Of a stretch of 64,000 nt of DNA, positions 26,002 through 34,188 are shown in pieces. Numbering within the stretch: the stretch's first letter is position 1; each line of letters begins with the position of its first letter. Made by a program: the position numbers and the translations under genes. The stretch spans positions 1 to 64,000 of the forward strand of contig JAFWYN010000027.1 of assembly GCA_017522685.1 (NCBI GenBank), given 5' to 3'. Below the pieces are notes generated by a model. The model was not told where the DNA came from. It worked only from the letters and a program-made list of their open reading frames with translations, and made no database searches. Source of the DNA: Lachnospiraceae bacterium. Lineage in GTDB: Bacteria; Bacillota_A; Clostridia; Lachnospirales; Lachnospiraceae.

Positions 26002-28227
26002 TTAACCGTAGTACACCGGATACGCGTCACTTACACAAGTTTTAGCATATGCTTCCAGATTCTTTTGATTCACTATAGGTCCCGGTGCAGTCCCATTCTC
26101 AACGATTCGGAAATTAAAAGTAAATACTCTGACATCTCCACTCAACTCACCATCTATTCTTTCTCCTGTTCGGAATACAGCCGAATATATTCCCGGTTCT
26201 GTCAATTCTCCTGTTCGTTCTTCTCTTGACGGCTCCAGCTCTACCACGACACCGTTTTTTGAATGCGATATCGTTCCGTAAACCGGCAAATAACTATCAC
26301 TTACTTTCTCCAAATGGTATGTAACATTACCGCTTTCAAATACCGGAATGGCATCCTCCGCATATATCCTTTTTCCGCGGATGAATGATTCTCCAAAATA
26401 GACTTTCAAAGCCTCTTCCGGAGTATTTCCGTCAATGTAAAGCGCTATATCTCTCTTGTCACCCAACACACTCTCTAAGGAAATATCATATCTTCCTGTT
26501 ACTGTAAATCTACCATTAGAAGGAATTGCCACGTCAGAGCCATCTCTTTTAACAGAACACTTTATGGTATCAATATTATTCATATCAAGTAAAAATCCTG
26601 TCACTGTTCCATGTCCGTTTTCTATAGTGTGAGTATGCCTAAACATCTCTATTTGTGTTTCGCTTGCATCTCCCAAAACAGTTTCCAAATTATCATCTAA
26701 TGTGAGATTTCGAAATGTTATTCCACCAAGATTGTTGTTGCATAAATAAAATTCATACATTTCCAGATATCTGTTATATGACTTCTCACCTTCTTTTTTT
26801 AGCCTATACGCATACCCAATTCTTAAATAGATACCCTTATTCAATTCCGTTTTTCCGGGAATATATATATTAACATCACCTTTATCACCATAGTGAGTAT
26901 AAAAATCGGTAGTGTAAAGACCCTGTGCATATTTGCCCATGTCAACATCTTCCCAATCTATTCCATTAGATGATTGCTGAATGAAAATTGCTCCGGTAGC
27001 AACTTCTCCTGTTTGAATTCCCGCTATTTTTTCATTTTCTTTTTTACCATACTCATCCGCATAAAATTCCCAACCTTGTTCCTTTAAATCTGATGTCTCG
27101 GCAAGTTGTAAAAATAGTGCAACACTATCACCATTAACACCGTATGCAGGATACCCATTTATTTTAGCAGTTGTTAGTTCAGAATTATTCTGACACCCGA
27201 TTTTAAGCTTTGTAAGTGATGGCATACTACACTCCGGTATACTTACAACAGCATTTGTCGCTTCATATTTGTCTGATTCTTCTCCATCATAAACAATGGG
27301 CAAAATCTGTTTCAAATCTAACCCATCTAATATCTGCGTCTTAATTTCATATGTTTGTTCCAAATTATTGGATATACATATTTTATAACTACCGGGCTCT
27401 GTCACCGTCGTCAAAGAATCTACGGATGCAGCAATCCCACCATTTTTCGAAACAGTTACTGAACAATTTGTTCCATGCTTATCTACTACAAAAGCACTTT
27501 TTACCGTTTCCCCTGCCACTTTACCAGTACTAATATCTCTTATTTCTACAGCATTGCCACCATAACAAACATAAAATTCATAGTTTTCTACAAATTCCTT
27601 ATACTGATATACATCAGATTTACCAACCAAATTCTTATCTTCTGCAACCTTTTGTCTCATCCTATAAGCAATAGTTACACGATAATATGTCCCCTTCTTA
27701 ATTTCATCCAACGAAATTTGATAGAATGATTCCAATCCTTTCTTTTCATCAAAAATATCGGTTGCGGAATATACCTTACTCCAATCCTTTCCATTCGTTG
27801 AACTCTGTACAATTAAAGCGCCATTGTTCACTTTTTTATCCAGAGCTATACCATTGACTATTTTGCTATCAGACGTAGTCAGATTCCATGCCTCTTTATC
27901 CTTGGTCTGAAAGGACCCATTATACAAATAATTAATCGCAATCCCATCCAAGGCACCATAAGCATCGTAATCTTCATATGTAGTTGCCTTTGAAATATTA
28001 CCTTTCACTGTTAGCGAACCTATACTCTTCTCTTTAAAGCATAAAGTAGTCTTACTTGAGCCTATCACCTTAAAATCTGTTCCATCTACAAGTTCATAAC
28101 TGTTTCCGGAAACATAATAATTCATCGTTGATGCTTCCGTTTCACAAATTCTCCACGCCCCAAAACACACTATCGCTCCTAGTGTCAACAAACAGATTCT
28201 ATTAATTGCCTTTATCTTCTTGTTCAT
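26002..28227 (-). CDS. Secreted surface protein, truncated by in-frame TAA
   Basis: 741 residues. A signal peptide (basic NKKIKAINR then hydrophobic to about residue 25, cleavage near TEAS) leads to two similar beta-rich domains, about 35-330 and 331-600. Each begins with a stretch like DFKVIGSSKTTLCF or NAVVSIPECSMPSLTKLKI and contains IQQSSNGxDW or VQSSTNGKDW and YRxxIxYRxxxK, so the protein carries an internal duplication. A third beta domain follows. It lacks an anchor because translation stops at TAA 26002; the next 523 codons in the same frame supply the missing membrane anchor. The intact ancestor would have been about 1264 residues. AAAAGGACGG precedes the ATG. Confidence 0.72.
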   Translation of the reverse strand: MNKKIKAINRICLLTLGAIVCFGAWRICETEASTMNYYVSGNSYELVDGTDFKVIGSSKTTLCFKEKSIGSLTVKGNISKATTYEDYDAYGALDGIAINYLYNGSFQTKDKEAWNLTTSDSKIVNGIALDKKVNNGALIVQSSTNGKDWSKVYSATDIFDEKKGLESFYQISLDEIKKGTYYRVTIAYRMRQKVAEDKNLVGKSDVYQYKEFVENYEFYVCYGGNAVEIRDISTGKVAGETVKSAFVVDKHGTNCSVTVSKNGGIAASVDSLTTVTEPGSYKICISNNLEQTYEIKTQILDGLDLKQILPIVYDGEESDKYEATNAVVSIPECSMPSLTKLKIGCQNNSELTTAKINGYPAYGVNGDSVALFLQLAETSDLKEQGWEFYADEYGKKENEKIAGIQTGEVATGAIFIQQSSNGIDWEDVDMGKYAQGLYTTDFYTHYGDKGDVNIYIPGKTELNKGIYLRIGYAYRLKKEGEKSYNRYLEMYEFYLCNNNLGGITFRNLTLDDNLETVLGDASETQIEMFRHTHTIENGHGTVTGFLLDMNNIDTIKCSVKRDGSDVAIPSNGRFTVTGRYDISLESVLGDKRDIALYIDGNTPEEALKVYFGESFIRGKRIYAEDAIPVFESGNVTYHLEKVSDSYLPVYGTISHSKNGVVVELEPSREERTGELTEPGIYSAVFRTGERIDGELSGDVRVFTFNFRIVENGTAPGPIVNQKNLEAYAKTCVSDAYPVYYG

Positions 28228-28312
28228 ATGTTCTACCGTCCTTTTTGTTTATCTATCTGCCACTTTCCCATAAAGCTGATTGGGCTAACTATTCAGTAAT
28301 ATTTTCTACTCC

Positions 28313-28318
28313 ATTATA
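28313..28318 (-). promoter_or_regulatory. Possible -10 box upstream of the surface-protein gene
   Basis: A perfect TATAAT on the minus strand lies 86 nt before the start codon. No good -35 is visible at 17 bp, so it may need an activator; the 22-bp MerR-type element lies about 75 bp further upstream. Confidence 0.35.
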
Positions 28319-28378
28319 ATACTTTTTCTTTCATAAATCTACAAAACACCCAATATTTGTCTACTTTTTTAGTAACGT

Positions 28379-28412
28379 ATACCATACCCCTGCACGCTAC
28401 GTGCAGTCAATA
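28379..28412 (-). promoter_or_regulatory. Copy 2 of the 22-bp MerR-type promoter element
   Basis: The minus strand reads TTGACT, an 18-bp spacer holding GCACGTAGCGTGC, then TATGGT, in the same register as the merR promoter at 17507-17537 (20 of 22 identical). It points toward the surface-protein gene and may place it under MerR control. Confidence 0.5.
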
Positions 28413-28453
28413 GCTTCCGCCTTCCTAGTAGTCACTAATCTCGCTTCCTCTTC

Positions 28454-29122
28454 CTACCCCACCATCTTCATCAGCGCCCCGAAATCAAACATATCTCCCA
28501 ACGAACTTTCCACCTTTTTAGGTCTCAAAGCCTCCATCACCGTCTTCAATACTACATTACATCTTTCTTCATTTCTTACGATTGCAAACAGTTCTGCGGT
28601 ATTCCTTGCATCGCACAAGGCATCGTGCATCTGACCTTCAAAACTAAGCCCAGCATAATCCAGTGCCTTTTCCAGAGACATGATTCGTTCCAATCCCAGC
28701 TTCTCCGTGTATTCCTTCTGAAAATCATACCAATGATTCAGGATTTCTTTTTTCGCTTCGTTTCTGTATTTCTTCTGTTCCATCTCTGCCACAAGCTGGA
28801 GAGAATCATTTTCACTCCATGCATATATCTCATACTCATCCCCATAAGATTCGCACCAATTTACAAACATCTCATACGCTGTCGTAAAGGTAGGCGCACC
28901 GGCCACCATCTGCGTACTGATACCGGTCAAAGTCGCGTACTTTTTATAGATTTCACTATTGAACATAGGTTTTACCAAGGTCTTGAACTCTCCCAATATC
29001 AGGAAGCTTTCATCCATGATTACAGCCCCTATCTCGATGATTTCCATCTTGCTGATTTGTTTCTCCTCTTTGTACTCCTTGGCTACCGGGTTCATCTCAA
29101 AATCTACTACTATGTACTTCAT
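28454..29122 (-). CDS. DEDDh-family 3'-5' exonuclease
   Basis: 222 residues. Exo I motif VDFEMN (Asp7, Glu9), a central Asp in the ENDS segment (about 104-107) and Exo III motif HDALCDARN (His and Asp near 170-175) define an RNase T/DnaQ-like DEDDh exonuclease, closest in layout to KapD/ERI-type stand-alone nucleases. It degrades single-stranded nucleic acid 3' to 5' in the cytoplasm; RNA or DNA preference cannot be read. GAGGAGGACAAGCC precedes the ATG. It is monocistronic, between a terminator hairpin upstream and the accessory block downstream. Confidence 0.85.
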   Translation of the reverse strand: MKYIVVDFEMNPVAKEYKEEKQISKMEIIEIGAVIMDESFLILGEFKTLVKPMFNSEIYKKYATLTGISTQMVAGAPTFTTAYEMFVNWCESYGDEYEIYAWSENDSLQLVAEMEQKKYRNEAKKEILNHWYDFQKEYTEKLGLERIMSLEKALDYAGLSFEGQMHDALCDARNTAELFAIVRNEERCNVVLKTVMEALRPKKVESSLGDMFDFGALMKMVG

Positions 29123-29137
29123 GGCTTGTCCTCCTCA

Positions 29138-29193
29138 ATAAAAATAGTCCACAACGGGTATTCTTTCTGTTATACCCATTATGGACTATTTTG
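29138..29193 (-). terminator. Terminator of the two-helix membrane protein gene
   Basis: AAAATAGTCCA (29142-29152) pairs over 11 bp with 29183-29193, with an inner GGGTAT/ATACCC stem and a minus-strand T-run. A small extra hairpin (CAATC-TTGA-GATTG) lies near 29212-29226. Confidence 0.75.
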
Positions 29194-29302
29194 TGTACTA
29201 TTTTCAGGTCTCAATCTTGAGATTGGGTGAAATTTGGTGGATTAGCGGCCCCGAACTACGCAGGCCTTTAATTCCTTTCTTAAATAAATTTTTAAACCCT
29301 TA

Positions 29303-29869
29303 TCAATCATCCCACAAAGAATTTGCCCCTTTATAAAAGAAGTAGTCTCCTGCCTTAGTGGTATCAATCACTATACCGTTATCATACTCCACCACTTTCC
29401 CATCTTCTTTATAGAAATGGATTACATAGGCATATTTGTAATCTTTAATACGGACATAATCCTCATAATTTATCCTTTCACGGATTGTTTTTGTATATCC
29501 GTCATCACCAAGGTAAAGGGCCTCGAAGAAATACCAATAATCCGAATCTTTGCCATGCCTTTCACGCCAGCACCTATAAATTTCAAATATGTAAATTTCG
29601 TAATTACTATCCGATAAACGTTGATACAGTTTCAACGAATCCATAATGAGAAATTTGATTCCAACAAAGTAAAATAACAATGCAAACGCCCCAAGTTTTA
29701 CAAAATCAAAAACAGTAGGTGGTTCAGAATGGCTATTGCCAAAAATACCGGCAAAAAACATTAATCCAAAAATAAGTGTAACAAGCAGAAGAAAAATGAT
29801 GCCTCCCTTCATCCTGCCCCTTATTAAATTCTTTACAATTTTTTCGTCCTCATCATTTAGAAATCTCAT
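29303..29869 (-). CDS. Hypothetical membrane protein with two N-terminal helices
   Basis: 188 residues, no recognised family. Two hydrophobic segments (about 22-43 and 55-75) are followed by an acidic, Tyr-rich cytoplasmic or extracellular domain (about 80-188). It starts 3 nt after the MATE gene stop and should be cotranscribed with it. It could be an accessory protein of the pump, but nothing in the sequence shows this. Confidence 0.6.
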   Translation of the reverse strand: MRFLNDEDEKIVKNLIRGRMKGGIIFLLLVTLIFGLMFFAGIFGNSHSEPPTVFDFVKLGAFALLFYFVGIKFLIMDSLKLYQRLSDSNYEIYIFEIYRCWRERHGKDSDYWYFFEALYLGDDGYTKTIRERINYEDYVRIKDYKYAYVIHFYKEDGKVVEYDNGIVIDTTKAGDYFFYKGANSLWDD

Positions 29870-29872
29870 AGT

Positions 29873-31261
29873 TTACTCCGCACTCACACTCGCTTCCCTC
29901 TCCAGCTTCCTCATTCCCTTAAACTCGTACATCACCATACCTACAGCAGTCAGCACCGCCACAGCATCGGAAATGGGTCCCGCATAAACGATACCGTCGA
30001 TCCCCATGAATCTGGGCAATATCAGCACTAACGGTATGAGAAACAGCACCTGCCTGGTCAGCGACAAAAAGATTCCCTTCACTGCCTTACCGATAGAAGT
30101 AAAGAAGGTAGAAGTGATGGGCTGTAAAAAGTTCAGTATGGTGAAGAAAAGGAATATTCTGAAATACTTTTCGCCGAATGCAAAATATTCCTCTGTGCCG
30201 TCTCCGAAAAAACCTAATATCTGTCTGGGGAACAACTGGAATACGGCAAAAGTCACCAACGACAGTACGCCTCCGGCCATACATGCCAGCTTGTAGGCCT
30301 CCCGCACTCTTCCATAGTTCTTCGCCCCGTAGTTGAAGCTTTCGATGGGCTGGGTACCCTGTGCGATACCGATGACCACAGAAAAGGAAAGCTGACTTAC
30401 CTTCATGACGATGCCTGCACAGGCCAGCGGGATGGACTCCCCATATACAGACAGGGAACCGTAGTATTTCAGCGAATTATTCAACACAATCTGAACCAGC
30501 ATGATCGCCAGCTGGTTGAAGAAGGATGCCATACCGATGGACATAATAGGTCCGATGTATTGCATCCGTACCCTCAAGTGCTCCTTTCTTAAGGAAACGG
30601 TCTTATAATGACACATATAGTGGATGACCAGCACACCGGAAAACACCTGACCGATGACGGTAGCCAATGCCGCGCCTTCCATGCCCCACTCCAATACCAA
30701 TACAAAGAAGGCGTCTAACACCGTATTGATGACTGCACCGGACAGGTTGCAGAACATGGTCATTCTGGGACTTCCGTCCGCACGCATGAGATGTCCGCCG
30801 CCGGTGGTCATAAGCAGAAAAGGAAAACCGAAGGAAGTAATCCTTACATAAGACTGTGCAAAGGGTAATACGTCATCCGGTGCTCCAAAGGCAATCAGCA
30901 TGGGGGTCAAAAACAGCTGGGTCACAAGGCAAAGCATGGAACCGCTGATAATCAACATGATAAACGCATTACCTACAAAGTAGGGCGCTTTGTCATTCTC
31001 TCCCCGACCCAATGTCAGGTTGAAGCAGGAGGCGCCGCCGATACCGAAAAGCAGAGCCAGCGCAATACAGGAGGTGGATAAAGGGAATGCGATATTGGTG
31101 GCTGCATTGCCCAAGGTTCCCACCTTCTGCCCGATGAAAAACTGATCTACGATATTATATAAGGCACCCACCAGCATAGCTACGATACTGGGTACCGCAA
31201 ACTTTACCATCAATTTACTGACCGGGACTGTGCCCAGCGGATTCTGCGTCTTCTGTTCCAT
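29873..31261 (-). CDS. MATE-family multidrug/sodium efflux transporter
   Basis: About 462 residues with 12 hydrophobic segments in two similar halves. The N-half has VDQFFIGQKVGTLGNAA and the FGIGGASCFNLTLGRG stretch; the C-half has AQGTQPIESFNYGAKNY. These are typical of MATE pumps, close to the MepA subgroup. It exports cationic compounds in exchange for Na+ or H+. ATG 31261 is preferred (AAGAAGGT 8 nt upstream) over a TTG further out. The 3' neighbour is the two-helix protein. Confidence 0.88.
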   Translation of the reverse strand: MEQKTQNPLGTVPVSKLMVKFAVPSIVAMLVGALYNIVDQFFIGQKVGTLGNAATNIAFPLSTSCIALALLFGIGGASCFNLTLGRGENDKAPYFVGNAFIMLIISGSMLCLVTQLFLTPMLIAFGAPDDVLPFAQSYVRITSFGFPFLLMTTGGGHLMRADGSPRMTMFCNLSGAVINTVLDAFFVLVLEWGMEGAALATVIGQVFSGVLVIHYMCHYKTVSLRKEHLRVRMQYIGPIMSIGMASFFNQLAIMLVQIVLNNSLKYYGSLSVYGESIPLACAGIVMKVSQLSFSVVIGIAQGTQPIESFNYGAKNYGRVREAYKLACMAGGVLSLVTFAVFQLFPRQILGFFGDGTEEYFAFGEKYFRIFLFFTILNFLQPITSTFFTSIGKAVKGIFLSLTRQVLFLIPLVLILPRFMGIDGIVYAGPISDAVAVLTAVGMVMYEFKGMRKLEREASVSAE

Positions 31262-31860
31262 GTTCGTTACCTTCTTACTTATCAAATATCTAAAATATTC
31301 AGAGCCCTGCAGACCCTGAAAGTCCGCTTATAAGTATAACAACGCCCATCTTCAAAATCAACTGTTTTGCACCGGATATTTCTCATTTTCTTACCCGCGT
31401 ATCTATATTGGTTTTTTTCTCTCTTTAGTATCCTTTTTTCTTCTAAAACAATCATCTTTAGCCTGTTTTAAAGTGCTTTTTGTATCTATATCTTATTATT
31501 TAACCTTTTAGTACCACTTATTGATAAATATCTGGTACCTTTTCCCCTTTTTATTTCTTATAGATACATTGGTTTACCCCAGACAGATTGCGTCTCTCCT
31601 TTGAACCTTCCCCCCTCGTTTTACTCAAACTCCTCCCGGTTTTCTGGTAAAAGCTTCAGTTTTCATAGACTCCATTGGTCAACAAAAACTGACTACTTCG
31701 TCATGTTTCCTTGTCATTTTCCTTGGATACCACCGATTTTACGTTGTTTTTCTAAAACGACATTTTTACTTTTTCTTATTTGTGACTTTCGTGTCACATT
31801 TCGCCCATCAAAAAAGGATAATCTTCCGATCATCCTCTCTCCTTTTACCACGTCAGAAAC
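31262..31860. other. About 600-nt gap without a convincing gene
   Basis: The minus strand is purine-rich and no frame has a credible gene. It should hold the promoter and leader of the MATE gene. Small hairpins occur (for example GTTGTTTT...AAAACGAC near 31745 and GTGAC...GTCAC near 31786). No riboswitch signature was recognised. Confidence 0.4.
31809..31835 (-). terminator. Terminator of the YkgJ-like gene
   Basis: On the minus strand GGATGATC-GGAA-GATTATCC (8 bp with one G-U, GNRA tetraloop) is followed by TTTTTT. Confidence 0.8.
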
Positions 31861-32523
31861 TCAGCTCAGCGCTTCCTTCACCACCCGGTATCTTTCCTCA
31901 AATTGCTCATAAAAATCTCTCGTCACATCATACTTCTTCATGTAAAAAGCCTGCAAAATCAGCATACAGCATTGCTTATTATATTCTTCATCCCCTGAAG
32001 TGGCCAGGATTTCCTCCACCTCATTGAGGAAGTAATGCCACTTCAGTATGTATGTTTTATACTTAGGATACTCGGGAGTATCCACCCATTTGCTGATTTT
32101 CACCTTGGTACGATTGTCCTTCTGACATTCATTCACCTGCAGGAAATACTTGTAATCACCGTCCTCATAGTACCTTCCCAGGGGAAATAATCTGCAAATT
32201 CCGGGCCGCGCCTCATGAATACTGCATCGTCCCTCTGCATTCAAGAACGCACAAGCCTCATTTAGGCCTGTTTGCTTTAAATTTGGTAATATGATGCCAT
32301 CTACCACATTCAGTTCTATATGGGCCTGTAAAAGGCCTTCAAAGGGCATGCCCGTTTTTACACTGATTCGGAATATGTCCAAGGGGTCTAAAATGATACT
32401 GCTGCCCATACCTTTGCAACAGGACGAACATCCCGCGCAGTCCTGACAGCCCAGCTTAGCCATATCATTTACCGTATAAAATTTGCCGTCGGATATCTCC
32501 GACAAATCCACATTTCGTTTCAT
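31861..32523 (-). CDS. YkgJ-family cysteine-cluster protein
   Basis: 220 residues. The N-terminal motif CQDCAGCSSCC (residues 26-36), followed by CAFLNAEGRCSIHEARPGICRLFP (given here as motif family: CxFL...C.IHE.RP..CR.FP), is the signature of the YkgJ/UPF0153 zinc- or iron-binding family. The cysteines probably coordinate a metal or Fe-S cluster. The cellular role of the family is not settled. It is cytoplasmic and sits in its own terminator-ended unit upstream of a 600-nt gap. Confidence 0.8.
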   Translation of the reverse strand: MKRNVDLSEISDGKFYTVNDMAKLGCQDCAGCSSCCKGMGSSIILDPLDIFRISVKTGMPFEGLLQAHIELNVVDGIILPNLKQTGLNEACAFLNAEGRCSIHEARPGICRLFPLGRYYEDGDYKYFLQVNECQKDNRTKVKISKWVDTPEYPKYKTYILKWHYFLNEVEEILATSGDEEYNKQCCMLILQAFYMKKYDVTRDFYEQFEERYRVVKEALS

Positions 32524-32578
32524 ACTTTTTCTTCCTTCTCCGGGTGGACGGCCCTCCGGTTACCTTTCGTTCCTGTCA

Positions 32579-33064
32579 TTACTCCTTCAACAAGTCCGCG
32601 TACTCCGCCTGCGCCGCCTGCAACAGCAGATCCGGTTTCAGTTCTATCTGCATGCCCAGCTTTCCGCCACTGACAATGATGGTATCCTGCAGGATAGCTT
32701 CTTCCGCCACTCTGGTCACATACTGTTTTTTCATACCGATGGCGGTACAGCCGCCACGGATATAGCCGGTGACCTGATTGATATCCTTTACATGAATCAT
32801 AGCCACATTCTTCTCACCCACGCTGCGGGCAGCCTTCTTCATATCCAGCTCCTCTGCGATAGGTATCACAAACACAAAATAATTCTTGCTGGCTCCCACC
32901 GTCACCAGAGTCTTAAACACCTTATCGTGGGGCAATCCCAGCATATCCGCTATCTGGATACCGTCGATAAACTCATCACACTCATAGGTGTAGGTTTCAA
33001 AGGGAATCCCCATGGTCTCCAGAATACGCATGGCATTGGTTTTGGTTTCTTTTTGTTTCGCCAT
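32579..33064 (-). CDS. ybaK: Cys-tRNA(Pro) deacylase (YbaK/EbsC)
   Basis: 161 residues from ATG 33064. The YbaK fold is visible: TNAMRILE helix, VFKTLV with the family's catalytic lysine (K49 region), then a Gly-rich GGCTAIGMKK loop and IIVSGGKLGMQIELKP. It hydrolyses Cys-tRNA(Pro) made by misacylating ProRS. A longer frame to 33121 exists, but the ATG at 33064 overlaps the stop of the aldolase gene as TAATG, which indicates translational coupling and fixes the start. Confidence 0.88.
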   Translation of the reverse strand: MAKQKETKTNAMRILETMGIPFETYTYECDEFIDGIQIADMLGLPHDKVFKTLVTVGASKNYFVFVIPIAEELDMKKAARSVGEKNVAMIHVKDINQVTGYIRGGCTAIGMKKQYVTRVAEEAILQDTIIVSGGKLGMQIELKPDLLLQAAQAEYADLLKE

Positions 33065-34098
33065 TATATCTTCTCCAAAATCTTTCTTAAATGTTCCAAA
33101 TCTGCTTCCTTTGTGGACCAACTTGTAGCCAGACGAATCACCGTGTGACTCTCATCAAACTTCTCCCAGAAGCTGTAAGCCACTTCTTTTCCAAACTTTT
33201 CCAGCTGACTATTCTCCATGACCACAAACTGTTGGTTAGTAGGGGATTCCAGATAAAAGGTACAGTCCGCCTCCTGCAGAATGGTTTTCAGCTTCTGTAC
33301 CATGTTGATGGCATGCTGACTGATTTTAAAATACAAATCATCCGTAAACAGAGTATCAAACTGCACGCCCAAAAGCCTGCCCTTGGCTAACAATGCACCA
33401 TGCTGCTTCACCAATGTCATGAAATGCCTGGGGGCATTCTTCTTCGTAAATACCACTGCTTCCCCACAAAGGGCACCCACCTTGGTACCGCCGATATAAA
33501 ACACATCCGTAAGTCGTGCAATATCCGGCAACGTCACATCACTTTCCGGGCTCATCAGTCCATACCCCAGACGGGCACCGTCCATGTACAAAGGAATCTC
33601 ATAGGCACGGCAAACCTTAGCCAGCTCAGTCAACTCTTCCTTACTGTACAATGTCCCGTACTCCGTAGGATGGGAGATATAGACCATCCCCGGGAACACC
33701 ATATGCTCATGGTTTCCGTCTGCATAAAAGGTCTTCAGATACTGCTCCGCTTCGCCTGCATCCAGCTTTCCCTGATGATTGGGCAAAGGCAATACCTTGT
33801 GCCCCGTATACTCGATGGCTCCGGCCTCATGGCAGCCTACATGGCCTGTATCCGCCGCAATCACCCCTTCATAATCCGCCAGCATGGTAGAAATAATCAG
33901 GGCATTGGTCTGGGTACCGCCGGTTAGCAGATAAACATCCGCATCCTCACACTCACAAGCCGCCTTAATCTTCTCACAGGCGTTTCTTGTGTATCTGTCA
34001 CTGCCATACCCGCTTAAGGGCTCTAAATTGGTCTCTATCAGTCTCTGAAGCACCTTTTCATGTGCTCCTGCTATATAATCACTTTCAAAGGAAATCAT
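33064..34098 (-). CDS. Low-specificity threonine aldolase-family PLP enzyme
   Basis: 344 residues, fold type I PLP enzyme of the L-threonine aldolase/beta-eliminating lyase group. The GGTQTN phosphate-binding loop (60-65), DTGH (His86), YMDGARLG (Asp173) and the Schiff-base lysine in YIGGTKVGA (K206) are all present. It should cleave threonine or allo-threonine to glycine and acetaldehyde. Start ATG 34098 has CAGGAGGACA just upstream; the longer frame to 34152 lacks one. It overlaps the ybaK start codon. Confidence 0.87.
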   Translation of the reverse strand: MISFESDYIAGAHEKVLQRLIETNLEPLSGYGSDRYTRNACEKIKAACECEDADVYLLTGGTQTNALIISTMLADYEGVIAADTGHVGCHEAGAIEYTGHKVLPLPNHQGKLDAGEAEQYLKTFYADGNHEHMVFPGMVYISHPTEYGTLYSKEELTELAKVCRAYEIPLYMDGARLGYGLMSPESDVTLPDIARLTDVFYIGGTKVGALCGEAVVFTKKNAPRHFMTLVKQHGALLAKGRLLGVQFDTLFTDDLYFKISQHAINMVQKLKTILQEADCTFYLESPTNQQFVVMENSQLEKFGKEVAYSFWEKFDESHTVIRLATSWSTKEADLEHLRKILEKI

Positions 34099-34188
34099 GG
34101 TGTCCTCCTGATTCTGTTTCTTGGTCGGTAGCTTTTTACTCACCTGTATCATTTTACCACAGAATCTTCACTCTTTCCAGTCAACGTT

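Noticed and set aside
26002..26004. Selenocysteine or pyrrolysine recoding at the in-frame stop
   Set aside because: The codon is TAA, which is not used for either residue; nonsense mutation or sequencing error is simpler.
17516..28412. The two 22-bp copies as attachment sites of an integrated element
   Set aside because: No integrase or transposase lies between them, and both copies sit in the same register as -35/spacer/-10 of minus-strand promoters, which fits MerR control better.
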